A stretch of DNA of 64,000 nt, from contig JAFLDO010000008.1 in NCBI GenBank assembly GCA_017302455.1, forward strand, positions 52,384 through 116,383, given 5' to 3'. Below the pieces are notes generated by a model that worked only from the letters and a program-made list of their open reading frames with translations, did not search any database and was not told where the DNA came from. The DNA is from Accumulibacter sp. GTDB lineage: Bacteria; Pseudomonadota; Gammaproteobacteria; Burkholderiales; Rhodocyclaceae. Below are positions 49,630 to 59,173 of this stretch, in pieces (position 1 is the stretch's first letter; each line of letters begins with the position of its first letter). The position numbers were made by a program, and so were the translations under genes.

Positions 49630-49760
49630 AGTAAAGCAACCGACAGGTGGAATCGTAGCGCGCGCGGCGGCCATCAACCCTCTACAATCAGCAGCCGACG
49701 TCGGGCTCCGAGTCGACCAGAGGCAGCATCGCCGCCAGCCTCCTGAGCGCCGGACATTCT

Positions 49761-49807
49761 GTAGGTGAGTGCCGGGTCGCGCGAAGCGCGACCCGGCACT
49801 CACCTAC
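49761..49807. repeat. Perfect 22-bp-arm palindrome overlapping VWA stop
   Basis: GTAGGTGAGTGCCGGGTCGC plus GC (49761-49782) is exactly reverse-complementary to 49786-49807, with a GAA loop. The right arm contains the stop codon of the VWA gene. No T tract follows on either strand. It may be a REP-like repeat or a bidirectional terminator. Confidence 0.9.
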
Positions 49808-50973
49808 TTGCTCAACACCCGCATCCCCCGCTCCAATCCATCCAACGTCAGCGGAAACATTCGGCCACCCAGCAGGTTGTGGATCAGCGACGTCGATTGC
49901 CGGTATTGCCAGGCCTGCGCCGACTCGGGGTTGAGCCAGATCGCGTGCGGCCAGGTCTCGGTGAGGCGGCGCAGCCAGGTCGCGCCGGGCTCGGCGTTGT
50001 TGAACTCGATGCTGCCGTTGGGCTGCACGAGTTCGTAGGGACTCATCGCCGCGTCGCCGACGAAGATCAGTTTGTAATCGTTGCCGTACTTGTGCAGCAC
50101 GTCGTGCGTCGGCACGCGCTCGCTGTGGCGGCGACGGTTGTCCTTCCACAGGTAGTCGTAGACGCAGTTGTGGAAGTAATAGTGTTCGAGGTGCTTGAAC
50201 TCGCTGCGACAGGCCGAGAAAAGCTCTTCGCAGACGCGGATGTGGTCGTCCATCGAGCCGCCGATGTCGAGAAAGAGCAGGACCTTGACGGCGTTGTGAC
50301 GCTCCGGACGCAAGTGCAGATCCAGCCAGCCGGCATTGCGCGCCGTGCCGGCGATGGTGCCCTCGAGGTCGAGTTCTTCCGGCGCGCCCTGGCGGGCAAA
50401 ACGGCGCAGGCGGCGCAAGGCCAGCTTGATGTTGCGCGTGCCGAGTTCGACGTTGTCGTCGAGGTTGCGATACTCGCGCTGCTCCCAGACCTTGACCGCC
50501 GAACGATTTTCGCTCCTGCCGCCGACGCGGATTCCTTCGGGATGCGTACCGCCATGTCCGAATGGCGAACTGCCGCCGGTACCGATCCACTTGCTGCCGC
50601 CGGAATGGCGTTCCTTCTGTTCGGCGAGTCGCTGTTTGAAGGTCTCCATGAGTTTGTCCCAGCCGAGCTTTTCGAGCTGCGCGCGCTCGGCGTCGGTCAG
50701 GTGTTTCTTCATCGCCCGCTTCAGCCACTCTTCCGGGATCAGGACGTCCATTCCGGGTAGCGCCTCGACACCCCTGAAGTATTCGCCGAAAGCGCGATCG
50801 AACTTGTCGAAGTTGGTCTCGTCCTTGACCAGAATGGCGCGCGAGAGGACGTAGAAGTCGTCGAGGCTGTGCTCGATGACGTGTCGCTGCAGCGCTTCGA
50901 GCAGCGCCAGGAACTCCTTGATCGATACCGGCAATCGGCTCGACTTGAGATGCAGAAAGAAGTCGATCAGCAT
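49804..50973 (-). CDS. VWA-domain protein (CoxE/YehP-like)
   Basis: 389 residues. A helical N-terminal half (MLIDFFLHLKSSRLPVSIKE, FDRAFGEYFRGVEALPGMDV) and a glycine-rich linker precede a von Willebrand A domain with the MIDAS motif DIGGSMDDH (standard DxSxS reads D-x-G-G-S here). The partner MoxR ATPase lies 20 nt upstream. Such pairs act as chaperones in metalloenzyme or complex maturation; the client is unknown. Its last codon lies inside a large palindrome. Confidence 0.9.
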   Translation of the reverse strand: MLIDFFLHLKSSRLPVSIKEFLALLEALQRHVIEHSLDDFYVLSRAILVKDETNFDKFDRAFGEYFRGVEALPGMDVLIPEEWLKRAMKKHLTDAERAQLEKLGWDKLMETFKQRLAEQKERHSGGSKWIGTGGSSPFGHGGTHPEGIRVGGRSENRSAVKVWEQREYRNLDDNVELGTRNIKLALRRLRRFARQGAPEELDLEGTIAGTARNAGWLDLHLRPERHNAVKVLLFLDIGGSMDDHIRVCEELFSACRSEFKHLEHYYFHNCVYDYLWKDNRRRHSERVPTHDVLHKYGNDYKLIFVGDAAMSPYELVQPNGSIEFNNAEPGATWLRRLTETWPHAIWLNPESAQAWQYRQSTSLIHNLLGGRMFPLTLDGLERGMRVLSK

Positions 50974-50993
50974 CGCCGGCCTCGCTCAAGCAC

Positions 50994-51836
50994 TCAGCGG
51001 TTGTGACGCGCCATGAAGATCAGGCGCTCGAAGAGGTGAACGTCCTGCTCGTTCTTCAGCAGCGCCCCGTGCAGCGGGGGAATGGCGGTCTTCTGGTCCT
51101 TGCTGCGCAGCGCTTCCGGCGGGATGTCCTCGGCGAGCAGCAGCTTGAGCCAATCGAGCAGTTCCGAGGTCGAAGGCTTCTTCTTGAGGCCGGGGATCTC
51201 GCGCAGCTCGAAGAACACTTCGAGCGCCTCGCGCAGCAGGGCCGGCTTCAGCCCCGGGAAATGGACGTCGACGATGCGGCTCATCGTCTCCTTGTCGGGG
51301 AATTTGATGTAATGGAAAAAGCAGCGCCGCAGGAAGGCGTCGGGCAATTCCTTCTCGTTGTTCGAAGTGATGAAGACCGCCGGACGATGGCGGGCGCGCA
51401 CGTTCTGGCGGGTTTCGTAGACGTAGAACTCCATGCGGTCGAGCTCGCGCAGGAGGTCGTTGGGGAATTCGATATCGGCTTTGTCGATTTCGTCGATCAG
51501 CACGACCGATGGCGTGTCGCACTCGAAAGCCTGCCACAACACACCCTTGACGATGTAACTGCCGATGTCGGCGACCTTGGCCTCGCCGAGCTGCGAGTCG
51601 CGCAGGCGGGATACGGCATCGTATTCATACAGGCCCTGCTGCGCCTTGGTGGTCGACTTGATGTGCCACTGAAACAGCGGCAGCCCGAGTGCGGCAGCGA
51701 CTTCCTCGGCCAGCATGGTCTTGCCGGTACCCGGCTCGCCTTTGATGAGCAGCGGCCGCTGCAGGGTGATCGCCGCATTGACGGCAAGCGTCAGGTCGCG
51801 GGTGGTGACGTAACTCTCGGAACCGGCAAAGCGCAT
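50994..51836 (-). CDS. MoxR-family AAA ATPase
   Basis: 280 residues. Walker A LIKGEPGTGKTMLAEE, Walker B VVLIDEIDKADIEFPNDLL, sensor ITSNNEKELPDAFLRRCFFH with an arginine pair. MoxR ATPases work with VWA partners such as the downstream gene. The ATG at 51836 follows AGGAG at good spacing. The gene is divergent from a small unknown ORF. Confidence 0.93.
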   Translation of the reverse strand: MRFAGSESYVTTRDLTLAVNAAITLQRPLLIKGEPGTGKTMLAEEVAAALGLPLFQWHIKSTTKAQQGLYEYDAVSRLRDSQLGEAKVADIGSYIVKGVLWQAFECDTPSVVLIDEIDKADIEFPNDLLRELDRMEFYVYETRQNVRARHRPAVFITSNNEKELPDAFLRRCFFHYIKFPDKETMSRIVDVHFPGLKPALLREALEVFFELREIPGLKKKPSTSELLDWLKLLLAEDIPPEALRSKDQKTAIPPLHGALLKNEQDVHLFERLIFMARHNR

Positions 51837-51940
51837 GGTCTTGCTCCTCTCGAACACCGCCCGATTCTACCCGCAAATCTCCCTGCGCGGCTCGGCCACA
51901 GCAGCGCGACAGGTGCGCACTGGCCAGGCCGAGGACTCAT

Positions 51941-52216
51941 ATGAGCGAGATCCCGAAGGGCATGCCGTACGTGCTCCAACTCAGCGACCGCGCGCCTTCG
52001 CACGTGGCCCGGATTCTCCTGCCCGCTGCCGACCTTGCGGCCGACATGCCGCCACTCAGCCGCGCACGCCCGCAAGCGGTCTACGACGACGATGGCGCGG
52101 AGATCCCGGCGTGCAGCGTCGCTGCTCCGTACGCGGTGCAGGGTGAGCGGCGGTTCATCGTCGGCTCCTGCTTCGCCGATCGGGCCATCGTCTGTCGGGT
52201 GACGACCGCCTGTTGA
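51941..52216 (+). CDS. Small hypothetical protein
   Basis: 91 residues, MSEIPKGMPYVLQLSDRAPS ..., with GAGGACTC upstream. The C-terminal half (AEIPACSVAAPYAVQGERRF) is not recognised. It lies between convergent and divergent genes; it may be real but support is thin. Confidence 0.4.
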   Translation: MSEIPKGMPYVLQLSDRAPSHVARILLPAADLAADMPPLSRARPQAVYDDDGAEIPACSVAAPYAVQGERRFIVGSCFADRAIVCRVTTAC

Positions 52217-52271
52217 GCGGCTCCGCAACCCTCAGGCCTGGCGCGGCAGGCCTTTGCCCGACGCGGCGCGC

Positions 52272-52700
52272 TCAGGTACCGGCCGTCCGCCGGATGCAGT
52301 CCAGGTAGGCTACGCCATCGAGCGGCCCGCCGAGCCGCTGGGCGCGCCAGATCGCCTCGCCGAGACACTCGAGGATGGCGTGTTCCGCGTCATGCACGTC
52401 GAGCCGAGAACGCAACGCCTGGTAGGCGGTGCGAATTCCCGGCGGCTGGTCGATGCTGATCTGCTCGGCGACGGCCAGATGCAACGACAGGTGGAGAAAA
52501 GGGTTCATCTGCCCGCTCTCGGGAGTGAACTCCTGCTCGATCGCGGCGGCGGGGTTTTCCAGCAGACTGTGGTATTCCGGATGATGCGAGATCAGGTCGG
52601 CGGCGATGACCTCGGCACCCTCGAGGATTGAACGCGTGCGATGCTTTCGCCAGGCCTCGCAGAAGAACTGGCGGACCTGCTCACGGCTCGGATTGAACAT
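52272..52700 (-). CDS. DUF1841 family protein
   Basis: 142 residues. MFNPSREQVRQFFCEAWRKH and HHPEYHSLLENPAAAIEQEF then MNPFLHLSLHLAVAEQISID match the DUF1841 family, found downstream of nth or FIST genes in betaproteobacteria; function unknown. Its start overlaps the FIST gene by 20 nt. Confidence 0.88.
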   Translation of the reverse strand: MFNPSREQVRQFFCEAWRKHRTRSILEGAEVIAADLISHHPEYHSLLENPAAAIEQEFTPESGQMNPFLHLSLHLAVAEQISIDQPPGIRTAYQALRSRLDVHDAEHAILECLGEAIWRAQRLGGPLDGVAYLDCIRRTAGT

Positions 52701-53808
52701 CGGCGTTCCCTATGGGTTGGCTGAGCAGTGCGGTGACGACGGCATTCTGCAGCAAGCGATTCCCGCCCGCCGCGTTTGGGGCGATCTGCCCGGTGCCGTA
52801 GACGCCGATCAGCGGCAATTGCGGGAAGCGCTCGCGCAGGCAGTCGACATCGCGGTCTTCGCCGTCGTGAAAGTAGGGGCCGCGACCAATGCACGAGAAC
52901 ACCACGGCGGCCTGTGGATCGGCGGCCAAAGCTGCCAGGCGGGCGACGCTCTGCCGCATGTCGTCTACGGCCGCCTGCGGCAGGCGTATCGCCCAGGCCA
53001 GGCGTTGCCCGGGAGCGATGCGCTCGGCGAGGGTCACGGAGCCGTTGTCGCTGATGTCGATGATCGCGATCGGCCGCTGGGCACCACCAAGCAAGCGCGG
53101 GCATTCCTGCGTGGAGGCACTGCCCGCATCCGCGACGAGAACCGCGCACAGGGATCGCATCGCCGGCTGCGGCTCGCTGTAGCCGGCCGCCTGAAGCGCG
53201 CGCAGCAAGCTGTCGCGGGCAGCGTACCCGCCGATGCCAAGCAATTCGTAGGCCCTGCTGTTGTCGACCGCATGCGGGCCACCAAGCAGTCGCCAGCCCG
53301 GAGAAACGTCCACATCAACGTGCGCGCCAAGCACCTGCACGCTGCAATGTGCCGCCAGGCGACCTTGCTGCCAGGCGACGCGCTCGTTACGACCCGCGTT
53401 GCCGGCGAAGCTGCCACCGCAACGCTGCCGTCCTGAGACCGCCCAGGCGCCGGGGAAACTGCCGTCCCCGTACGCCAGGAGCGGTTCGCCGGTGTCTACG
53501 CCAAGGTCCGGCGGTCCCAGGGAAAGGTCGCCGGCAAGCACCAGCACGGCAGCCGCTGGTCGGTCGAGAACCCAGCCGCTGTCGGTGAACACGCCGGCAG
53601 CGATCCCGCCAACAAGCTGGGTGCAGCGCGCCGCCCGCGCCACGGCGATGACGGTCTGTTGCGCGTGGTGCGAAAACTCGGGAGTGAGGAACAACAGCAC
53701 GCCATTGGCCTGCCTTGCGCCAGTCTTTTCCAGCGCCTCCGCGAGCGCTTGCTCGGCCAGACCGGGCAGCGGATCGTTGCCGGCGACCAGGGCACTGGCC
53801 ACGCTCAT
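52681..53808 (-). CDS. FIST-domain sensory protein
   Basis: 375 residues. The N-terminal FIST_N half (GVLLFLTPEFSHHAQQTVIA, LVGGIAAGVFTDSGWVLDRP) and FIST_C half (VFSCIGRGPYFHDGEDRDVD and LPLIGVYGTGQIAPN) are both complete. FIST is a small-molecule sensor domain (amino acids suggested), usually fused to signalling domains; here it stands alone. It overlaps nth by 4 nt and DUF1841 by 20 nt, so it belongs to the rnf-nth transcript. Confidence 0.9.
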   Translation of the reverse strand: MSVASALVAGNDPLPGLAEQALAEALEKTGARQANGVLLFLTPEFSHHAQQTVIAVARAARCTQLVGGIAAGVFTDSGWVLDRPAAAVLVLAGDLSLGPPDLGVDTGEPLLAYGDGSFPGAWAVSGRQRCGGSFAGNAGRNERVAWQQGRLAAHCSVQVLGAHVDVDVSPGWRLLGGPHAVDNSRAYELLGIGGYAARDSLLRALQAAGYSEPQPAMRSLCAVLVADAGSASTQECPRLLGGAQRPIAIIDISDNGSVTLAERIAPGQRLAWAIRLPQAAVDDMRQSVARLAALAADPQAAVVFSCIGRGPYFHDGEDRDVDCLRERFPQLPLIGVYGTGQIAPNAAGGNRLLQNAVVTALLSQPIGNADVQSEP

Positions 53809-54482
53809 CGGCCTGCTGCCCCGACGGGGTCTTCAAGCTTCTCGGGCCAGGCGCAGAGATCGGCAAGGCAGCAGCGCCAGCACTCGGGCTTGCGTGCCTT
53901 GCAGACGTAGCGCCCGTGCAGGATCAGCCAGTGATGCGCGGACTGCCTGAACTCCTCCGGCACGGATTGCAGCAGTTGGCGTTCGACGGCCAGCGGCGTC
54001 TTGCCGGCGGCCAGGCCGATGCGGTTGGCGACGCGGAAAATATGCGTGTCTACGGCGATCGTCGCTTCACCGAAAGCGGTGTTGAGAACCACATTGGCCG
54101 TCTTGCGGCCGACACCCGGCAGCGCCTCGAGCGCCGCCCGCGAATGCGGAACCTCGCCGGCATGGCGAGCCAGCAGTTGCTGACAGGTGGCGATGACGTT
54201 GCGGGCCTTGCCCTGGTAGAGGCCGATACGGTTGATGTAGTCGGCCAGGCCGCTTTCGCCGAGCGCCAGCATCGCCTGCGGCGTCGGCGCGTCGGCGAAG
54301 AGCTGGCGGGTGGCCAGGTTGACGCTCTTGTCGGTGGCCTGTGCCGACAGGATGACGGCAATCAGCAACTGGAAGGTCGTCGCGTACGCGAGCTCGGTAG
54401 CCGGTTGCGGATTGGCCGCGCGCAGCCGCGCAAAGAGTTCATGGCGCTGCCCACTGCTCAGCGCCGACGACTCCCCGGTCAT
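53805..54482 (-). CDS. nth: Endonuclease III
   Basis: 225 residues. The HhH motif with catalytic Lys is LPGVGRKTANVVLNTAFGE, the catalytic Asp follows in VDTHIFRVANR, and the 4Fe-4S cysteines are in CKARKPECWRCCLADLC. It removes oxidised pyrimidines. The start ATG at 54482 lies three bases after the rsxE stop. It follows the Rnf genes, as in E. coli. Confidence 0.95.
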   Translation of the reverse strand: MTGESSALSSGQRHELFARLRAANPQPATELAYATTFQLLIAVILSAQATDKSVNLATRQLFADAPTPQAMLALGESGLADYINRIGLYQGKARNVIATCQQLLARHAGEVPHSRAALEALPGVGRKTANVVLNTAFGEATIAVDTHIFRVANRIGLAAGKTPLAVERQLLQSVPEEFRQSAHHWLILHGRYVCKARKPECWRCCLADLCAWPEKLEDPVGAAGR

Positions 54483-54483
54483 T

Positions 54484-55182
54484 TCAGGCACCATCGGTGA
54501 GCGCCACCGGCGGCGCCTGATGCTGGCCGGGGCCGGGGTTGCGCGCCGCGACACGCGCCTCGACCCAGTTCTTCCAGGCGATCAGGCAACCGAGCAGGAT
54601 GAAGGCGCCGGGCGGCAGAATGGCGAGCAGCAGACCGGGGTAGTCGGCCGGCAGCAACTGCAACGGCTGCAGCGCCGGGAAAACCATGTCGATGCCGGCA
54701 AACAGCGTGCCGCCACCGATCAGTTCGCGCAGCCCGCCGAGCAGGGCAAGCGTCCACAGCATGCCGACACCCATGAAGACACCATCGATCAGCGACTGCA
54801 GCGGCGGATTCTTGTTGGCGAAGGCCTCGACGCGTGCAAGTACGATGCAGTTGGTAACGATCAGCGGAATGAAGATGCCGAGCACCAGGTAGAGCTCGTG
54901 GAACTGGGCGTTGAAGACCAGGTCGACGACGGTGACCAGGGCGGCGACGATGAGGATGAAGACGGGGATGCGAATCTCGTGCGGAATGAGGTTGCGCAAC
55001 GACGCAACGGCCAGATTGGCGATCGCCATGACGATGATCGTCGCCAGCGAGAGCATCACGCCATTGACCAGATTGGTGGTCACCGCCAGCAGCGGGCACA
55101 GGCCGAGGATCTGCACCAGGCTGGTGTTCTGCTGCCAGATGCCGTTGTCCCGGATCTGGCGGAATTCCTCGCGATTGATCAT
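54484..55182 (-). CDS. rnfE: Rnf/Rsx complex subunit E
   Basis: 232 residues with six transmembrane helices: FRQIRDNGIWQQNTSLVQIL, GLCPLLAVTTNLVNGVMLSL and IFIPLIVTNCIVLARVEAFA are family signatures. RnfE and RnfA form the membrane ion-translocating core. The ATG at 55182 gives the standard length; 4-nt overlap with rnfG. Confidence 0.95.
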   Translation of the reverse strand: MINREEFRQIRDNGIWQQNTSLVQILGLCPLLAVTTNLVNGVMLSLATIIVMAIANLAVASLRNLIPHEIRIPVFILIVAALVTVVDLVFNAQFHELYLVLGIFIPLIVTNCIVLARVEAFANKNPPLQSLIDGVFMGVGMLWTLALLGGLRELIGGGTLFAGIDMVFPALQPLQLLPADYPGLLLAILPPGAFILLGCLIAWKNWVEARVAARNPGPGQHQAPPVALTDGA

Positions 55183-55850
55183 TGGCCTTCTCCCGAATGG
55201 TAGGCGAACAACTGCTGGCGATTCTCGGCGACGTACTGCAGCGCCTTGTGCACCGCGCGAATGACGGCGCGCGGCGTGATCGTCGCCCCGGCAAGCGAGT
55301 CGAAACGACCGCTGTCCTTCTTCACCCGCCATTCGCGTTCGCCAACCGTCGCCAGCGACAAGCCGTCGAACTGCGTGATCCACGGGCGTTGCTTGTTCCG
55401 GTCCTTGCGCGGCTCGATGTAGTCGCCGAGCCCAGGCGTCTCCTTGTGCTGCGTCACGCGCACACCGAGCAGCGTGCCGTCGGCCGCAACGGCAATCAAC
55501 AGGCGGATCCTCCCGGCATAACCGTCCGGGGCAACGGCTTCGAGAACCAGCGCGCTGGGCCGGCCATCCTTGCGTGCGAGGTAGGCCGTCGACGCTTCGT
55601 CGAGGCCGAGCGCGGCGCTGGGCGCCAGTTGCCGGCTGTCCTTCAGCAGATCATTATCGTACGCCAGAGAAGGCAGCACCTCACCGATCAGCTTCATCTT
55701 CTCGGCCGCCGCCGCCGCCTCGATCGCCGGCCGCGTCCACAGGAACGCACCCGCCAACAAGCTGGTGAACACGACCACGAAGATCAGCAGAATGACCGCC
55801 GTGCGTACCGCCATTCGCGCAGCCGTCGGCGTCCTGACCGGTGGCGTCAT
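55179..55850 (-). CDS. rnfG: Rnf/Rsx complex subunit G
   Basis: 223 residues. One N-terminal helix (AVRTAVILLIFVVVFTSLLA) precedes a periplasmic FMN-binding domain with the covalent flavin motif DSLAGATITPRAV (S/T-G-A-T). Shuttles electrons in the Rnf complex. The ATG at 55850 overlaps the rnfD stop. Confidence 0.95.
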   Translation of the reverse strand: MTPPVRTPTAARMAVRTAVILLIFVVVFTSLLAGAFLWTRPAIEAAAAAEKMKLIGEVLPSLAYDNDLLKDSRQLAPSAALGLDEASTAYLARKDGRPSALVLEAVAPDGYAGRIRLLIAVAADGTLLGVRVTQHKETPGLGDYIEPRKDRNKQRPWITQFDGLSLATVGEREWRVKKDSGRFDSLAGATITPRAVIRAVHKALQYVAENRQQLFAYHSGEGQ

Positions 55851-56872
55851 TTGTCGTTCTTCATGCCGAAGATCGGCGGCTGCGAGTACATGTCGATCAC
55901 CGGCACACAGAGATTCAGCAGCAGCACGGAGAAAGCGACGCCGTCCGGATAACCGCCGAAAACGCGTATGGTGTACGCCACGACGCCTGCCAGGAGGCCG
56001 AAGATCAGCTTGCCTTTCGGCGTCGTGCAACCGGAAACCGGGTCGGTGACGATGAAGAAGGCGCCAAGCATCGCGCCACCCGAAAACAGATGGAATACCG
56101 GATTGGCGAACTGCAGGGGGTTCCACAGCCACAAGACGGCGGCCAGCAAGGAAAGGCCGGCGATGAAACCGAGCGGCGCGTGCCAGGTGATGATCCGGCG
56201 CTGCCAAAGCCACAGACCACCGAGCAGATAGCCGACGGCAACCCATTCCCAGCCGCGGCCGGCGAAGTTGCCGAAAACGTCCTGCGTCGCCAGCAGCGTC
56301 GGCACGTCCACGCTGCCCTCGCCGAGTTTCAGGGCCGTCTTGATCGCGTCGAGCGGCGTCGCACCGCTCATCACGTCGATCCGTGGCGCCAGTCCGGCGA
56401 CGATCTGTACCTGCTCGGCCAGCGTCAGCTTAAGCCCGAGTGCCGGCCACTGCGACATCAGGGCCGGGAAGGAGACGATGCACACGGCAAAGGCGACCAT
56501 CGCCGGATTGAAAGGATTCTGGCCCAAGCCACCGTAGAGCTGTTTGGCGACGACGATCGCGAACAGCGTGCCGACGGCGACCAGCCACCAGGGGGCCAAT
56601 GGCGGAAAGGCCAGGGCGACCAGCCAGGCGGTGACGAGCGCGCTGCCATCGCTCAGGAACAGCGCCAGCGGCTTGCGCCGCAGGCCGAGCATCAGCGCCT
56701 CCCCGGCGAGCGCGGCAAGCATGGCGATCACCAGTTGCAGGAGGAGGATCGGACCGATCAGCCAGACGTAGGCAACAACACCGGGCAGCAGGGCGAGCAG
56801 AACCTGCAGCATGACGCGCCGCACGCTGGTGCGTTCGAGGAGCAGATAGGGCGGCGTCGTAAAGTCGCTCAT
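55847..56872 (-). CDS. rnfD: Rnf/Rsx complex subunit D
   Basis: 341 residues with about ten transmembrane helices. The covalent-FMN motif DVMSGATPLDAIK is present, together with GGLGQNPFNPAMVAF and the ending VFGGYPDGVAFSVLLLN. It is homologous to NqrB. The ATG at 56872 overlaps the rnfC stop by 4 nt. Confidence 0.95.
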   Translation of the reverse strand: MSDFTTPPYLLLERTSVRRVMLQVLLALLPGVVAYVWLIGPILLLQLVIAMLAALAGEALMLGLRRKPLALFLSDGSALVTAWLVALAFPPLAPWWLVAVGTLFAIVVAKQLYGGLGQNPFNPAMVAFAVCIVSFPALMSQWPALGLKLTLAEQVQIVAGLAPRIDVMSGATPLDAIKTALKLGEGSVDVPTLLATQDVFGNFAGRGWEWVAVGYLLGGLWLWQRRIITWHAPLGFIAGLSLLAAVLWLWNPLQFANPVFHLFSGGAMLGAFFIVTDPVSGCTTPKGKLIFGLLAGVVAYTIRVFGGYPDGVAFSVLLLNLCVPVIDMYSQPPIFGMKNDK

Positions 56873-58620
56873 GAGTCGCCGGTCTCCGCAGGCGGCGGCG
56901 CCGAACCCGGCCGCGTGGTGCGCGTACCCGGCGGGTCGCCCGCCACGCGTGCCCTCCTCGCCTCGATCGCGGCGATTTCCTGCTGCTGCTCGCGGCTCAG
57001 TTGTTCCGTGTTTCTGGGCTGCGCGGCCTCGCGTTGGGCGCGTGCGCGTTCCATCGCCGCGACGATGGTCGCCTTCTTGACCGCTTCGGCGTCGACCGCG
57101 GGCGCCGCCGGCGCGGCATCGACGGGCACGGCCGCCGGCTGACCCGCCACGGTTTCGGCACTGGCCGGCGCGGGCTTCTTCTCGGCCGGCCTGGCGGCCG
57201 CGGTGCGCGCCAGGCGCTCGGCTTTTTCGGCCTTTTCCCGCTCCTCGCGCGCGTTGCGCAGTTCGAAGCGGGCCTTGGCGGCGTCGGCCGCGTTCTTTTC
57301 CCGCTCGCGGGCCCAGATCTCGCTCTTGGCAAAACGAAAGTACTGGACCAATGGGATGTGCGATGGGCAGACGTAGCTGCAGCACCCACACTCGATGCAG
57401 TCGAAGAGGTAGTACTCCTGTGTCTTGCCGAAGTTGCGGGCGCGCGCGAACCAGTACAACTCAAAGGGTTGCAGCTCGTGCGGACAGACTTCCGCGCAGG
57501 CGCCACAGCGAATGCACGGCATCTCCGGCGGACTCGCCGGGAATGTCGTCGGCGCCGCGGCAATGATGCAGTTGGTCGCCTTGACGACTGGGGCCTCGAG
57601 GCTCGGCAGAGCGAAGCCCATCATCGGCCCACCCATCAGATAGCGGCTGGTATCGGCCTTCGGTCGGCCGAGGGCGACGAGGTCGCCCAGCGGCGTGCCG
57701 AGCCGGACTTCCCAGTTGCGTGGCCGCTCGACGTTGCCGGTCAGCGTGACGATTCGCGAAACCACCGGCTCGCCATGCGCGAGCGCGCGGTAGGCCGTAT
57801 AGACGGTGGCGACGTTGAAGCACTGGACAGCGAGTTCCGTCGAGCGCTTGCTGGCCGGGACTTCCTTGCCGGTAAGCACGCGAATCAACTGCTTGGCACC
57901 GCCGGCCGGGTAGCGCGTAGGCACGGCGACGACTTCGTAGTCCTCGGCGAGCCCGCACACTGCCGCCTGCATTGCCGCGACGGCTTCCGGCTTGTTGTCC
58001 TCGATGCCGATCAGGACGCGGCGCGCGCCAAGCAGGTCACGAAAGATCGCGATACCGCGAACGATTTCTTCGGCGCGCTCGCGCATCAGCATGTCGTCGC
58101 AGGTCATGTACGGCTCGCACTCGGCGCCGTTGATGACCAGATCCTCCATCGGCACCGATCTGGCCGCCGTCAGTTTGGCGTGACTGGGAAAGGCGGCGCC
58201 GCCGAGACCGACGACGCCGGCGTCGCGCAGGAGTTCGCGCACCCGCTCGGGCGGCAGGCTCCGATGATCGAGCGGCGTGCGCGCGATCCACTCGTCGCGT
58301 CCGTCCGGCTCGATGACGACGCTGAGTGTCGGCAGCCCCGACGGGTGTGCCGCAACATGGTCCACGATGGCCACGACCCTGCCAGAGGTCGGTGCATGCA
58401 CGGCCGCCGACACCCAGCCGTCGGCACCGCCGATCAATTGCCCCTTGAGGACGTCCTCTCCGGCCTCGACGCGCGGTGTCGGCGCGCCACCGATACTCTG
58501 ATGCAAGGGAACGTAAAGGCGGGCTGGCAGCGGCGCCTGGGCGATCGGTTCCTGCACCGACGGCGCCTTGTGCGTTTGCGGTTTGACGCCACCCTTGAAG
58601 CCGAACAATCGCTGCAGCAT
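56869..58620 (-). CDS. rnfC: Rnf/Rsx complex subunit C
   Basis: 583 residues. The N-terminal region GLGGAAFPSHAKL and GAECEPYMTCDDMLM (NADH/FMN-binding) is followed by two 4Fe-4S clusters (CIRCGACAEVCP and CIECGCCSYVCP) and an Ala/Glu/Lys-rich C-terminal tail, as in RsxC-type subunits. It accepts electrons from NADH. ATG at 58620. Confidence 0.95.
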   Translation of the reverse strand: MLQRLFGFKGGVKPQTHKAPSVQEPIAQAPLPARLYVPLHQSIGGAPTPRVEAGEDVLKGQLIGGADGWVSAAVHAPTSGRVVAIVDHVAAHPSGLPTLSVVIEPDGRDEWIARTPLDHRSLPPERVRELLRDAGVVGLGGAAFPSHAKLTAARSVPMEDLVINGAECEPYMTCDDMLMRERAEEIVRGIAIFRDLLGARRVLIGIEDNKPEAVAAMQAAVCGLAEDYEVVAVPTRYPAGGAKQLIRVLTGKEVPASKRSTELAVQCFNVATVYTAYRALAHGEPVVSRIVTLTGNVERPRNWEVRLGTPLGDLVALGRPKADTSRYLMGGPMMGFALPSLEAPVVKATNCIIAAAPTTFPASPPEMPCIRCGACAEVCPHELQPFELYWFARARNFGKTQEYYLFDCIECGCCSYVCPSHIPLVQYFRFAKSEIWAREREKNAADAAKARFELRNAREEREKAEKAERLARTAAARPAEKKPAPASAETVAGQPAAVPVDAAPAAPAVDAEAVKKATIVAAMERARAQREAAQPRNTEQLSREQQQEIAAIEARRARVAGDPPGTRTTRPGSAPPPAETGDS

Positions 58621-58630
58621 TGCGGGCGCC

Positions 58631-59173
58631 TTACGCGGCACGCCTGATTTCGATCACCGGGTATTTCCACTTCCAGTTGTCGAGATTCTCGTTGATCGGC
58701 AGCATGTGGATGCACTCGACCGGACACGGCTTGACGCACAGTTCGCAACCTGTGCACAGCGGTTCGACAACCGTGTGCATCTGTTTGGCGGCGCCGACGA
58801 TCGCATCCACGGGACAGGCCTGGATGCACAAGGTGCAGCCGATGCAGGTCTGTTCGTCGATGATCGCCACCTGCTTGGGCTTCTCCTCGGCCTCCAGCGG
58901 CTTGACTTCGCGACCGAGCAGGTCGGCCAGCTTGCGCACGCCATCCATGCCGCCCGGCGGACACAGATTGATGTCCGCCTCGCCGGCCGAAATGGCTGCC
59001 GCGTAGGGCTTGCAGCCCGGGTAGCCGCACTGGCCGCATTGCGTCTGCGGCAGGATCGCCTCGATCTTCTCGACCAGCGGGTCGCCCTCGACCTTGAACC
59101 TGATCGACGCGTAGCCGAGGGCAGCGCCCAGGACGATGGCACCGAGCGCCATGATCGCCAGGGTCGTGATCAT
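58631..59173 (-). CDS. rnfB: Rnf/Rsx complex subunit B
   Basis: 180 residues. An N-terminal helix ([20 protein letters not shown]) is followed by a 4Fe-4S domain with CGQCGYPGC and two ferredoxin clusters ([24 protein letters not shown]). It is a ferredoxin-type electron carrier of the complex. ATG overlaps the rnfA stop. Confidence 0.95.
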   Translation of the reverse strand: MITTLAIMALGAIVLGAALGYASIRFKVEGDPLVEKIEAILPQTQCGQCGYPGCKPYAAAISAGEADINLCPPGGMDGVRKLADLLGREVKPLEAEEKPKQVAIIDEQTCIGCTLCIQACPVDAIVGAAKQMHTVVEPLCTGCELCVKPCPVECIHMLPINENLDNWKWKYPVIEIRRAA

